A DNA stretch of 32,490 nt, from contig NJED01000001.1 in assembly GCA_002254745.1 (NCBI GenBank), positions 1-32,490 of the forward strand, written 5' to 3'. Positions 22,115 to 30,205 of this stretch are shown here, in pieces (position 1 is the stretch's first letter; each line of letters begins with the position of its first letter). The stretch is from Desulfurococcales archaeon ex4484_217_1 (GTDB lineage Archaea; Thermoproteota; Thermoprotei_A; EX4484-217-1). Below the pieces are notes generated by a model. The model saw only the letters and a program-made list of their open reading frames with translations, was not told where the DNA came from and ran no database searches. The position numbers and the translations under genes are program-made.

Positions 22115-23578
22115 TCAAGTTTTTATAGGTAACCGCACTCTTCTACCACCAATAACGTATGCTAAAGAATAAGTTGACATTATGAGAATAGAAAGATAGG
22201 TTATTGGCAGCATTATCCATTCGAAAATAGCACTAGCTATGGTTCTACCTAAATCCTCTAAATTATTTATGTTTCCTGATAGAGATTCTAAGTAGCCCCT
22301 ACTGCTTATTTTTGGTTTCTTTATCTGCTGCTTAGGGTTAATGAATATTTTTATCTCATACAAGCCTTCCTCTATAGTGACGTTGTAAATGTAGAAGTTA
22401 ATTTGGCCCCACTTCCTCACCTCAGTAGGACTTTCTAACTGCACATTGTTAACCTTGATTTTGCTAACATTGTAGTCTTCATGTACAATTGTAGTCAATA
22501 TTGATGATTTACTTGCATTAAGCTTCAACGCTACCTCGTTCTCATTTTTACTAATTTTTAACAAGCTTATGGCTCCAGTATCGCTTAACTTAATGATGAA
22601 ATATTCATCTACGATAATAGTGTCTTTCATTCTCAGCTCGATAAAGTAGTCGGCGTTAGGGTCTTTGAAAGGATCATATATGAAGTCCCTTTGCGGATCT
22701 ATTATTTCTAATTCTGGAGATAGTTTTGTACCACAATAAACCACCTTTAGTTTTAACGGTATACTATATGGAAGGCCTCCACGCGGTCTACCGGCATCAA
22801 ACCAACCATTATCCAAGGTAATATATGATGCTGCAAAGACTTCTTCCCCCCCATGTCTCGCATACCATTTTGTAAGCGCTCCAACTATTGGATGTCCTTT
22901 TATATCAAGTATTTGTCCTTTAACAAAAGCTATTCCCCATTTTTCAATATTTATGCTGCCTATTCTCTCAATAACTTCACTGATGTTTTCCTCAGCACTT
23001 TCAACAACAAAGGCTTCAGCAAACGCAGGCAGTAACGGTAAGGCAAGAGAGAAAATTATCGACATGGCAATTAAAGATGCTCCCGCACCTCTTGTTACTC
23101 TGAAAGGTACGGAATATAGTAACACACCTATAACAAGTATTTTTGCGAAGAATTGTTGGAAAATGAGGCCTAGTATGAAGAGAAGCTCAAGAACAATTAG
23201 CGTATATGTTGCTAAACTTATTATAGGGCCAAGACCTGCCGTAGATAGTGCTTTCATGCCTGCACTAGACAGCATCGTAGAGAAGGTCATAAGAGTAGAA
23301 ATGAACGAACCCAAGATGGCAATTCTACCTGTAATCCATTCAAAATATAGTTGCCAATCTACATTCAATATAGAGCCAAGATAGTTCACCACTTCGATTA
23401 TGGAGGAAAACATAAAGATAAGAATAGATGCAGCAAGAGCGTCATAAATAAGCGTGGGAGCCCATTTCTTAATACCCCACCATGGTATAGGTAGAGCGTA
23501 AATAAGTACACCTAAGTAGTATGTAAGTATTGCCAACGAGTACGCTAGTATAAGAAACTGATCCATGATACTTCCCAT
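22115..23578 (-). CDS. cedA: CedA-like polytopic membrane channel with large beta-rich insertion
   Basis: Predicted DNA-translocating membrane subunit, counterpart of VirB6 in type IV secretion. Seen in 487 residues: about six membrane helices within residues 7-190 (including LYSVPFRVTRGAGASLIAMS, the conserved segment of this family). A hydrophilic beta-rich domain spans about 205-440, and a last membrane helix about 455-478 ends in GGRRVRLP. The insertion opens with KGQILDIKGHPIVGALTKWY (residues 220-239), which resembles the carboxypeptidase-regulatory/transthyretin-like fold (xxGxVxDxxGxPVxGAxV). This domain probably lies outside the cell. Immediately downstream of cedA1 (10 nt) and upstream of cedA2. 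Confidence 0.8.
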   Translation of the reverse strand: MGSIMDQFLILAYSLAILTYYLGVLIYALPIPWWGIKKWAPTLIYDALAASILIFMFSSIIEVVNYLGSILNVDWQLYFEWITGRIAILGSFISTLMTFSTMLSSAGMKALSTAGLGPIISLATYTLIVLELLFILGLIFQQFFAKILVIGVLLYSVPFRVTRGAGASLIAMSIIFSLALPLLPAFAEAFVVESAEENISEVIERIGSINIEKWGIAFVKGQILDIKGHPIVGALTKWYARHGGEEVFAASYITLDNGWFDAGRPRGGLPYSIPLKLKVVYCGTKLSPELEIIDPQRDFIYDPFKDPNADYFIELRMKDTIIVDEYFIIKLSDTGAISLLKISKNENEVALKLNASKSSILTTIVHEDYNVSKIKVNNVQLESPTEVRKWGQINFYIYNVTIEEGLYEIKIFINPKQQIKKPKISSRGYLESLSGNINNLEDLGRTIASAIFEWIMLPITYLSILIMSTYSLAYVIGGRRVRLPIKT

Positions 23579-23588
23579 GCTCGACTTT

Positions 23589-23834
23589 CTAAAATGCTGA
23601 AGCCAAGTATTTGATAAGTGCGAAAATACTAGTACCTATGGCTAGCCAAAAAGCTCCCATTATTGCGTCTTCAACCATGTCCTGGCCGAATCTTTTAACT
23701 CTATATATTGGGATAGGTGAGCCCTTCAATAACCAGCCTATAGCCCATGATAGCATGAATAAAGCCCAAGCTGCCGTAATGACTCTTGTAGTTAAATCGC
23801 TAATTATACTGTCTATACTCACTCTCTCACCCAT
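23589..23834 (-). CDS. cedA1: CedA1-like pilin/membrane subunit
   Basis: An 81-residue protein with two membrane helices, ITAAWALFMLSWAIGWLL and AIMGAFWLAIGTSIFALIKY, separated by KGSPIPIYRVKRFGQDMVED. Crenarchaeal CedA1 has this form, with a G-S-P-x-P-x-x-R-x-K-R-x-G-Q turn, and is reported to polymerise into conjugative-type pili. It is the first gene of the ced operon, starting 120 nt from the divergent RHH gene. The ATG at 23834 begins MGERVSID; a GTG 12 nt later also has a GGTGA upstream, so either start could be used. Confidence 0.8.
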   Translation of the reverse strand: MGERVSIDSIISDLTTRVITAAWALFMLSWAIGWLLKGSPIPIYRVKRFGQDMVEDAIMGAFWLAIGTSIFALIKYLASAF

Positions 23835-23896
23835 AAAAATATAGGGGGTTTTAAAAGAAACCTTGCGGGAACCTTAAAAACTACTGAAGAAACACT

Positions 23897-23946
23897 ATAC
23901 CAAAAATACTTTTATATTATATACTACGGTATTACTTTTAGGTGAT
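23897..23946. promoter_or_regulatory. Divergent control region between the ced operon and the RHH gene
   Basis: ATACC (23897-23901) and GGTAT (23928-23932) form a 36-nt inverted arrangement around a TTTATATTATATA TATA-like core (23911-23923). The octamer TACTTTTA occurs twice in direct orientation at 23907-23914 and 23933-23940, 26 nt apart. GGTGAT (23941-23946) is the ribosome site of the RHH gene. Such paired half-sites suit ribbon-helix-helix binding; regulation of ced by the adjacent protein is inferred. Confidence 0.4.
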
Positions 23947-23953
23947 ATTCTAA

Positions 23954-24166
23954 TTGTCGACCATATGGCTTGACGATACTGTTGTTGTAACTTTTAAGCT
24001 AAGGAGGGAAATCCTTGAAGAACTCGATGAACTTGTCAGGAAAGGCTACTTCTCAAGCAGAAGCGAAGCAATAAGGAAAGCTATAATAGAGCTATTAAAT
24101 CATTATAGTGAGGAAAGAAAAGGTACTGTAAAGAAAGCTCAATTGAAAGCTACTGCCTTAAGGTAA
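23954..24166 (+). CDS. Ribbon-helix-helix (CopG/MetJ-like) transcriptional regulator
   Basis: A 70-residue DNA-binding protein. Seen: the beta strand VVVTFKLRREILEELDEL, then RKGYFSSRSEAIRKAIIELL, the canonical RHH helix pair, and a short basic tail. It should dimerise and insert a two-stranded sheet in the major groove. TTG at 23954 has GGTGAT 7 nt upstream. It is divergent from cedA1 with repeats in the shared 119-nt gap, so it is a candidate regulator of DNA import or of itself. The C-terminus overlaps the convergent zinc-ribbon gene by 17 nt. Confidence 0.82.
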   Translation: MSTIWLDDTVVVTFKLRREILEELDELVRKGYFSSRSEAIRKAIIELLNHYSEERKGTVKKAQLKATALR

Positions 24167-24359
24167 TCAGTTTTCCTCGAAGTCCAACTCTTATACTTGA
24201 CAAAGTAGGTTTTCTAAGTTTCGAATTACATTTAGGGCAAACACCACCATACCAGTTCATTATCTCACTAGGTGTTGGCAGTCCATAGTAATCTTGCCCT
24301 ACTCTCTCAAACCGGTATAATATAAAGCCACAGTTTCTGCAAAGATAAATAACAGGCAT
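24150..24359 (-). CDS. Small zinc-ribbon protein
   Basis: A 69-residue protein with CRNC near the N-terminus and CPKC about 38 residues later, a rubredoxin-like zinc ribbon, with the stretch FERVGQDYYGLPTPSEI between and a basic C-terminal tail (RVGLRGKLITLRQ). It may bind nucleic acid or a protein partner. ATG at 24359 is preferred (GGTGAT upstream at about 24365-24370); a longer in-frame start at 24380 overlaps that motif. No family named; function unknown. Confidence 0.68.
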   Translation of the reverse strand: MPVIYLCRNCGFILYRFERVGQDYYGLPTPSEIMNWYGGVCPKCNSKLRKPTLSSIRVGLRGKLITLRQ

Positions 24360-24618
24360 AGATATCACCTTAGTGTACAACAGTTTTCTGTGAAGCTAAA
24401 ATATATACCTCCTTTCCCTAAGTAATACCCATTAACATCTTTAATCATATATTGAAAAATTCAGAGCAAATATTCAATGTGAAGTTTAAACATATACTTC
24501 AGTAATACCTATGATTAAATATAAATATGACTAAAAAGGAATTTAAACAAACCATATATTTATAAGTCTAAAACCTATATTGTCAATACTTCGGCCTAGT
24601 ATGGTAAGGTGTGTATTA

Positions 24619-25332
24619 ATGTTCTATGTGTCTGAAAAAGCTACTTTAGGCAACGTAATACTAGAAGGCTATGTAGTTATTTTAGGTGAATCTGTAATAG
24701 GGGAACATACTATATTGGGAAATAATGTTATTGTAGGTTATCCTGCGAGAAGAAAAATCATCAACGTATTAAAGAAACTGCCCAAAATGAAACCATTTAA
24801 CCTATATAATGAAATAAGTAAGGGATCAAGACTAGGTGAAAAATGTATAATCAGAGCAAACACCATAATATACGAGGAAACAGTACTAGGAGATAATGTG
24901 GAAACAGGTCATAACGTCCTTATAAGAGAACATGTAATTATAGGAAGCAATACGAAAATAGGTACTCAATCAGTAATCGACGGTTACGTAACCATAGGTA
25001 ATAATGTTAGCATACAGTCAAATGCCTATATACCACCTAAAACTACAATAGGAAATAATGTCTTTCTAGGGCCGAACGTGATCATAACTAACGACAAATA
25101 CCCTCCAAGTAGAAGACTATGCGGGGTGACTATAGAGGATAACGCAGTTATAGGCGCTAATGCTGTTCTTATTGCGGGAATAAAAATAGGCAGAAACTCC
25201 GTAGTAGCTGCTGGAGCAGTTGTTACAAAGAGTGTACCTGAAAACGTTGTCGTAGCAGGTGTTCCAGCAAAAATAATAGACACCAGAGAAAACTATGAGA
25301 GGAAAAAGAGAGAATATGAGAGGAAAAGTTAA
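24619..25332 (+). CDS. Hexapeptide-repeat (left-handed beta-helix) acyl/acetyltransferase
   Basis: About 237 residues built of hexapeptide turns ([LIV]-G-x4 pattern: LGESVIGEHTILGNNVIVG, IIGSNTKIGTQSVIDG, IGNNVFLGPNVIITND), the left-handed beta-helix of acetyl-, acyl- and nucleotidyl-sugar-modifying enzymes. The coenzyme A-binding end is VVAAGAVVTKSVPENVVVAG, then VPAKII and a short charged helix. The substrate is unknown. ATG at 24619 lies 7 nt below GGTG (24608-24611), within the reach of a TATA box at 24553-24562; an upstream TTG at 24580 is less likely. It stops exactly where the next gene begins, so the two are coupled. Confidence 0.83.
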   Translation: MFYVSEKATLGNVILEGYVVILGESVIGEHTILGNNVIVGYPARRKIINVLKKLPKMKPFNLYNEISKGSRLGEKCIIRANTIIYEETVLGDNVETGHNVLIREHVIIGSNTKIGTQSVIDGYVTIGNNVSIQSNAYIPPKTTIGNNVFLGPNVIITNDKYPPSRRLCGVTIEDNAVIGANAVLIAGIKIGRNSVVAAGAVVTKSVPENVVVAGVPAKIIDTRENYERKKREYERKS

Positions 25333-27306
25333 GTGGTATTCAAAAAATATTGGCCCCTAACATCAAGAACATATTGGTGCCCTACGTGTAATGTCCCCCT
25401 TTTAAGTAGCCGATGTTATAAATGTGGTGGTGAGGGTTACGAGATAAAACTCAGAGAACCCGGAGATGTTAGAATAGCATTTGAACATGACATAAGTCAG
25501 ATTCTAAGCTCATTGAACATCAGAGAAAAATTAAAGACCAAGTTCTTCTATGAGAAAATAATCTTGCTTAATAAAACAACACACATAGATGACGCTAAGG
25601 AGGTAATAATTGACGGTAATATTTTCGGCATAATGTTATATAACCCATTTGAGAACAGATGGGAATTTAGGCCATCATATTATGGTGCTTTAAAACTAAT
25701 TGAGGAGAACAGCATTGAAACAGTAATTGTCCGCGGGAAAGTGAAACCAACACAAATAATAGCCTCGCCCACTCTCTCGGAAAAACGATATGTAGTACTA
25801 CTAAATGCCAGAGAAGAACCTATAGGGCTAGCTAAGGTAGTGTCTTATGGTAAAATGAAGGTAGTTAAAGTATATAGGCGGAAGTTCTACTTTGAAACAA
25901 GCGCAAGAAAAGCAACCATAGAGGATGTAATTAAGGCAAACGAGGAACGTCTAAATAGTATGGTGCAGGAGGCTACAAAGTTTCTTGAAAAAATACGCGC
26001 TAAGATTTCTAAAAGAATCTTGGTATCGTTTTCTGGGGGTAAGGACAGTTTAGTCTCACTACATTTAACTTTACAAAGTTTGGGGGATTGTCCACTTCTA
26101 TTTAACAACACGGGTATTGAACTCCCCGAAACCATAAGAACAGTGCATGAAGTAGCAGACCGTTATGGCTTAGACTTAGAAGTAGCTGATGCAGGAAACG
26201 CTTTTTGGGAGTCCGTAGGTTTCTATGGGCCGCCAGCAAGAGACTACAGATGGTGCTGTAAGGTAGCGAAATTAGTACCACTAGCCAGGAAAATGCTTAA
26301 AGACTATCCTAACGGAATACTCAACATAGTGGGTCAAAGAGCATACGAGTCTCTCGATAGGGCAAGAAGCCCAAGGATATGGAGGAATAAATGGATACCG
26401 ACAATAGTAAGTATATCTCCAATTCAGTATTGGAACCAATTAGCTATTTGGCTATATATCTTTAAGAATAAGCTCCAAGTAAATCCGCTATACTCCATGG
26501 GATTTGACAGAATAGGTTGCTACATGTGCCCAGCAAGTAGACTAGCAGAGTTTGAAGTAGTAAAGAAAACCCATCCCGCATTATGGGATAAATGGGAGTC
26601 TTTCCTATACAAGTGGGCAAAAAGAATTAATGCTCCAAAGGAGTGGGTAACTCTAGGTTTGTGGAGATGGCTTGGGCCAGCAACTCCTAAAAAACTCTTG
26701 GCCAGAAAACATAGGGAATTTATTGAGAAATGGCGTGAGCAATATAGAGCATGGCTTGACATGTACGTAGTTAAAACCAATATTGATAATGAAGAAGCCA
26801 GCATACTGTTTTCTAAGAGCATTGATTTGACCAAAGTGGAAAAGGCCTGTAGCATACTAGGAAATAATGTGGTAAGGAAAGAAGAAGTGTTAGTAGTAAA
26901 AAATGATAGTAGAGATGCGAAATTTACCTTCAACAAGAGAGGACTGTTGATAGTTAAAGCAAAGAATAATATAGTTGAGGAAACATTGGACGCCGTTAAG
27001 CTCACTTATAGAAGCATGTTCTGTACGAAATGTCTATCCTGTGTTACACTATGCCCCACTGGATCAATAAGTATATCTAAAGACTATGAAGTTATAGTTA
27101 ACTCCACAACATGTATTATGTGTAGGATATGTTTAGATATATGTCCAATAGCTGATGTCATGGTTGAGAAAATAGTAAATGCGTTAATCCTAAATAGGTA
27201 TGATGCGTGGAGAAGAGAAACTAGGAGGAAAAGAGAAGAAGTAGCTAAGTTTTTAGAAAAGCTATTAAGGGTAAGGTTAGCAGCTAAATGTCCCAATATT
27301 TCCTAG
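25333..27306 (+). CDS. PAPS-reductase-like multidomain protein: Zn ribbon, PUA, ATP-pyrophosphatase, two [4Fe-4S]
   Basis: A 657-residue archaeal-type fusion. Order: a zinc ribbon (CPTC and CYKC, about 14-35), a linker, a PUA-like RNA-binding module (about 110-195), and an adenine-nucleotide alpha-hydrolase core with SGGKDS at about 234-239. Then C308/C309 in RWCCK and C396-x2-C399 in GCYMCPAS, the CC...CxxC pattern that holds the cluster in APS reductases, spaced by 87 residues. A C-terminal ferredoxin domain follows, CTKCLSCVTLCP and CIMCRICLDICP, with two more clusters. The catalytic C-terminal Cys of true sulfate reductases is not seen. The PUA and Zn ribbon suggest an RNA substrate, so a tRNA or other sulfur-transfer enzyme is as likely as sulfate assimilation. 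GTG start directly at the stop of the acyltransferase gene. Confidence 0.8.
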   Translation: MVFKKYWPLTSRTYWCPTCNVPLLSSRCYKCGGEGYEIKLREPGDVRIAFEHDISQILSSLNIREKLKTKFFYEKIILLNKTTHIDDAKEVIIDGNIFGIMLYNPFENRWEFRPSYYGALKLIEENSIETVIVRGKVKPTQIIASPTLSEKRYVVLLNAREEPIGLAKVVSYGKMKVVKVYRRKFYFETSARKATIEDVIKANEERLNSMVQEATKFLEKIRAKISKRILVSFSGGKDSLVSLHLTLQSLGDCPLLFNNTGIELPETIRTVHEVADRYGLDLEVADAGNAFWESVGFYGPPARDYRWCCKVAKLVPLARKMLKDYPNGILNIVGQRAYESLDRARSPRIWRNKWIPTIVSISPIQYWNQLAIWLYIFKNKLQVNPLYSMGFDRIGCYMCPASRLAEFEVVKKTHPALWDKWESFLYKWAKRINAPKEWVTLGLWRWLGPATPKKLLARKHREFIEKWREQYRAWLDMYVVKTNIDNEEASILFSKSIDLTKVEKACSILGNNVVRKEEVLVVKNDSRDAKFTFNKRGLLIVKAKNNIVEETLDAVKLTYRSMFCTKCLSCVTLCPTGSISISKDYEVIVNSTTCIMCRICLDICPIADVMVEKIVNALILNRYDAWRRETRRKREEVAKFLEKLLRVRLAAKCPNIS

Positions 27307-30100
27307 TCCTTATAAAATCCATTTCAGCCTTAAGTAATGCTTTGTAAAAGTTTTCTTCACCATAAACTATCTCACCTAAAACCCTAGCAGCAGTTTTTGG
27401 ACCTACACCATACGTTGAAAGAGCTATTACTGCGTATTTTCCAAATCTTAGAACAAGGTCAGCTTTAAGTATCTCATCTTTCAAAACATTTTTCTCAAAA
27501 GAACTCAGTTTCAAGCCTCTCGCTCTTTTCCTAATAATATTCTCTGCTTCAACATCATTGGGTGAAAGCACGGTCAAGAACCCGGCTCCGCATTTTCTAC
27601 ATTGCAATCTTTCAGGAAGATCCCTTACTCTAACATTGTTAAACACGTAGCCGCACTTAACACATACTAGTTTAACTTTCTTGTTAAGTAATCTTTCTTT
27701 AAATGCCTTAACGATGGAGGGTATTTCGTGGGAGGCTTCAATAAACGTTATTTGAGCACTTAAAATTTTAGCTGTTAATGGCATTGGATCTTTTTCCTTA
27801 TAAACTAAGAGCTTTATTTTGCCATCTCTTAAATCTCTTAGCACCTTTAGTACGGAATCTAAATCAGTTCTAAACGTGATTATTTCATTAAGAGCTTCTA
27901 ACCCTATTAACGTATTCTCGTATGTTGGTAGAATTCTCAATACGGCACTATAAGAGACGCCAGGTTTTAAAGCGCCAAACCGCTTAGCCACATTGAATAA
28001 ATGCCATTTAAAAAGTTTAGTTCTTTTAAGTTCATCTGCTAGCATCGTTCTAAGCACGTGTTTAGTGGTGGAGCAAAGACTCTCCAGTATTTTAACTATG
28101 AAGTCAGCTTTTATGAATTTACTTGAAATGATAAATACTCTATAGGGATCGTTTTTGAGAATAAAGTTTAAACCTGTACTCCTCAGCATGTGGGAAATGA
28201 GAGTAGATAATGTGAACGTCCCTCTACTACCTAGATGTATGTGAATTATAGCTATTTTTCCCAGAGACTCTACAACTACGTGTCTATCTGAGGGAATAAA
28301 GCCTACTTTACTCTTTTGGTAACGTATTTTCTCTAATATAATGTTCTTTGCTTCTTCACTTAGGGGGTACATGTCTAAAGCGGAGAAATCGTTGTTAAAC
28401 ACTCTTCTCTTGAAGGCACCAACTTCTCTGGCAACTTTGAAATCAACCGGTATTAGTTCTCCTTCCCACCACGGTAAAATACCTAAGTCTTTAATAGTAG
28501 GTTTTACATAAACACATTCTTCGCCAATACCAATAACCTCCCATACCATACCCGATAAAACGAACTTAGAACCTACATCGCAGTTAGCAATTACAAATTT
28601 TTCATCAAGCATTCCAATAACTTTGCCTGTTACAATATCTTTAACTGCATATTGCCTCACATCAGGTATCATAGTGACTTCATAGTAGTATTTCCAGGAT
28701 TTAGCGGTTCTCCCTAGGAGCTCTCCACGGTACCTTATAACTCCTATTTCATTAAGAAATTTAATGAGCTCTTTAAATGTTTCATAGTCAAAATCTCTAT
28801 ATGGGTAAGCCTTGCTGATTATAGAGAAGGCCTTGTTTATATCTAAAACCTTATACTCTAGAGCTAAGCCTACAATTTGATGTGCTAAAACATCTAAAGA
28901 CCCAGCTGGCATAATAGGTTTTTCTAAAATACCGTTCAATGCTCTCCTAGCAATTACAGCGGATTCTAGAATATCATCAAGGTTATCTGTAGTGATTATT
29001 ATACCCTTAGAAGTTTCAAACTCTTTATGTCTGCTCCTACCTATTCTATGAATAAGCTTAGTAGCCTGTCTAGGAGAACCATATTGTATAACGAGATCCA
29101 CGAAACCTATATCAATTCCCAGTTCAAGCGATGATGTTGCAACTATAGTTTTCACAGACTTTTTCCTCAACATCTCTTCGGCTTTTAACCTTACTTCCCG
29201 AGATAAGCTTCCATGATGAACCAGGACATTGACGCCAAATATCTTTTTAAGGTTTAAACCTACAATTTCAGCAAGATCCCTAGTATTGGTGAAAACTATG
29301 GTTAAACCCGTTTTCCCTATAAATTCCTTTATCTTCCTAAGTCTTGCAGCGAATTCAGGTCGGATCAGATAAGCGTTCATTAAATAATCATCGTCTAATA
29401 TGGGTTTAGAATAGTCTACAATTATTGACATAGGCTTCTTTACATCTTCGATAGCAACTTTAACCTTCCTAAAACCTCCAAGGAATCTTCTGGCTAAATC
29501 AACATCTCCTATAGTGGCTGAAAGTCCTATTCTCTGAATTCTCTGATTAGATAGCACAGAAAGCCTCTCTAGCGCCACAGCGAGCGAAATCCCTCTCTTA
29601 CTACATATAAGCTCATGAAGCTCATCTATTACAACCCATTTAACGTTTCTAAGAAGCTCTCTTAAACGTGGGCCAACTAAGAGGAATTGAAAAGTTTCCG
29701 GAGTGGTTATGATGATATGTGGAGGATTTCTAACTATCTTTCTTCGCTCATTTTTCGGCGTGTCTCCGTGCCTTACTGAAACTTTTATATTTAAAGCTCT
29801 ACCTACTTTCCCCATTCTCCTCATAATATCTCTGTTTAGGGCTCGTAATGGTGTAATGTATATACAATAAACATTACTCATTTTCTCAAGACCTAAGTCT
29901 AGTATTTTAGAATATATTGGAAATAGCGAGGCTTCTGTTTTTCCAGATCCAGTAGCGCTAACTACTAATGTATGGTAGCCTTTAAGAATTAAAGGAATAG
30001 CCTTTCTTTGAATCCTAGTTGGTTCTACGTATCCGAACTTCTTAATTACGTTAATGAGTTTTCTGTTTAAACCTAAGTCTTCAAACTTTATGGTGCTCAT
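27284..30100 (-). CDS. Lhr-family superfamily 2 DNA/RNA helicase
   Basis: A large ATP-dependent helicase. Seen: YVEPTRIQRKAIPLIL (Q motif), Walker A ATGSGKT, TPLRALNRD, TPETFQFLL, DELH (motif II), SATIGD (motif III), FTNTRDLAE, SSLELGIDIGFVDLVIQYGS, RIGRSRH (motif VI), then Lhr-type winged-helix and C-terminal domains. Near the end a four-Cys zinc finger (CVKC and CRKC, about 27 residues apart) precedes YGVGPKTAARVLGEI, an HhH-like DNA-binding hairpin. I choose ATG at 30100 (MSTIKFEDLG); a TTG at 30142 is in frame. Archaeal Lhr proteins act in DNA repair and RNA turnover; which paralogue this is cannot be told. It overlaps the convergent PAPS-like gene by 23 nt. Confidence 0.85.
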   Translation of the reverse strand: MSTIKFEDLGLNRKLINVIKKFGYVEPTRIQRKAIPLILKGYHTLVVSATGSGKTEASLFPIYSKILDLGLEKMSNVYCIYITPLRALNRDIMRRMGKVGRALNIKVSVRHGDTPKNERRKIVRNPPHIIITTPETFQFLLVGPRLRELLRNVKWVVIDELHELICSKRGISLAVALERLSVLSNQRIQRIGLSATIGDVDLARRFLGGFRKVKVAIEDVKKPMSIIVDYSKPILDDDYLMNAYLIRPEFAARLRKIKEFIGKTGLTIVFTNTRDLAEIVGLNLKKIFGVNVLVHHGSLSREVRLKAEEMLRKKSVKTIVATSSLELGIDIGFVDLVIQYGSPRQATKLIHRIGRSRHKEFETSKGIIITTDNLDDILESAVIARRALNGILEKPIMPAGSLDVLAHQIVGLALEYKVLDINKAFSIISKAYPYRDFDYETFKELIKFLNEIGVIRYRGELLGRTAKSWKYYYEVTMIPDVRQYAVKDIVTGKVIGMLDEKFVIANCDVGSKFVLSGMVWEVIGIGEECVYVKPTIKDLGILPWWEGELIPVDFKVAREVGAFKRRVFNNDFSALDMYPLSEEAKNIILEKIRYQKSKVGFIPSDRHVVVESLGKIAIIHIHLGSRGTFTLSTLISHMLRSTGLNFILKNDPYRVFIISSKFIKADFIVKILESLCSTTKHVLRTMLADELKRTKLFKWHLFNVAKRFGALKPGVSYSAVLRILPTYENTLIGLEALNEIITFRTDLDSVLKVLRDLRDGKIKLLVYKEKDPMPLTAKILSAQITFIEASHEIPSIVKAFKERLLNKKVKLVCVKCGYVFNNVRVRDLPERLQCRKCGAGFLTVLSPNDVEAENIIRKRARGLKLSSFEKNVLKDEILKADLVLRFGKYAVIALSTYGVGPKTAARVLGEIVYGEENFYKALLKAEMDFIRTRKYWDI

Positions 30101-30205
30101 TGTGACCAAATTATTTACAACACTTTTGCCTCTATACTTCAAGATAATAGGTGGTTAGGGTTATTTAATATTTTATTTTAAACTTTTATTGTGGGAAAGT
30201 ACGCC

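Noticed and set aside
22953..23384. 143-codon plus-strand frame inside cedA
   Set aside because: Shadow of a membrane protein gene that has the right neighbours and topology.
24480..24501. TGAAGT...ACTTCA inverted repeat in the 24381-24618 gap
   Set aside because: A 6-bp stem with a 10-nt AT-rich loop is expected by chance in such AT-rich sequence, and nothing else supports it.
26520..27005. 161-codon minus-strand frame inside the PAPS-reductase-like gene
   Set aside because: The coding strand contains the CxxC and ferredoxin cysteines in frame; the antisense frame has no motifs.
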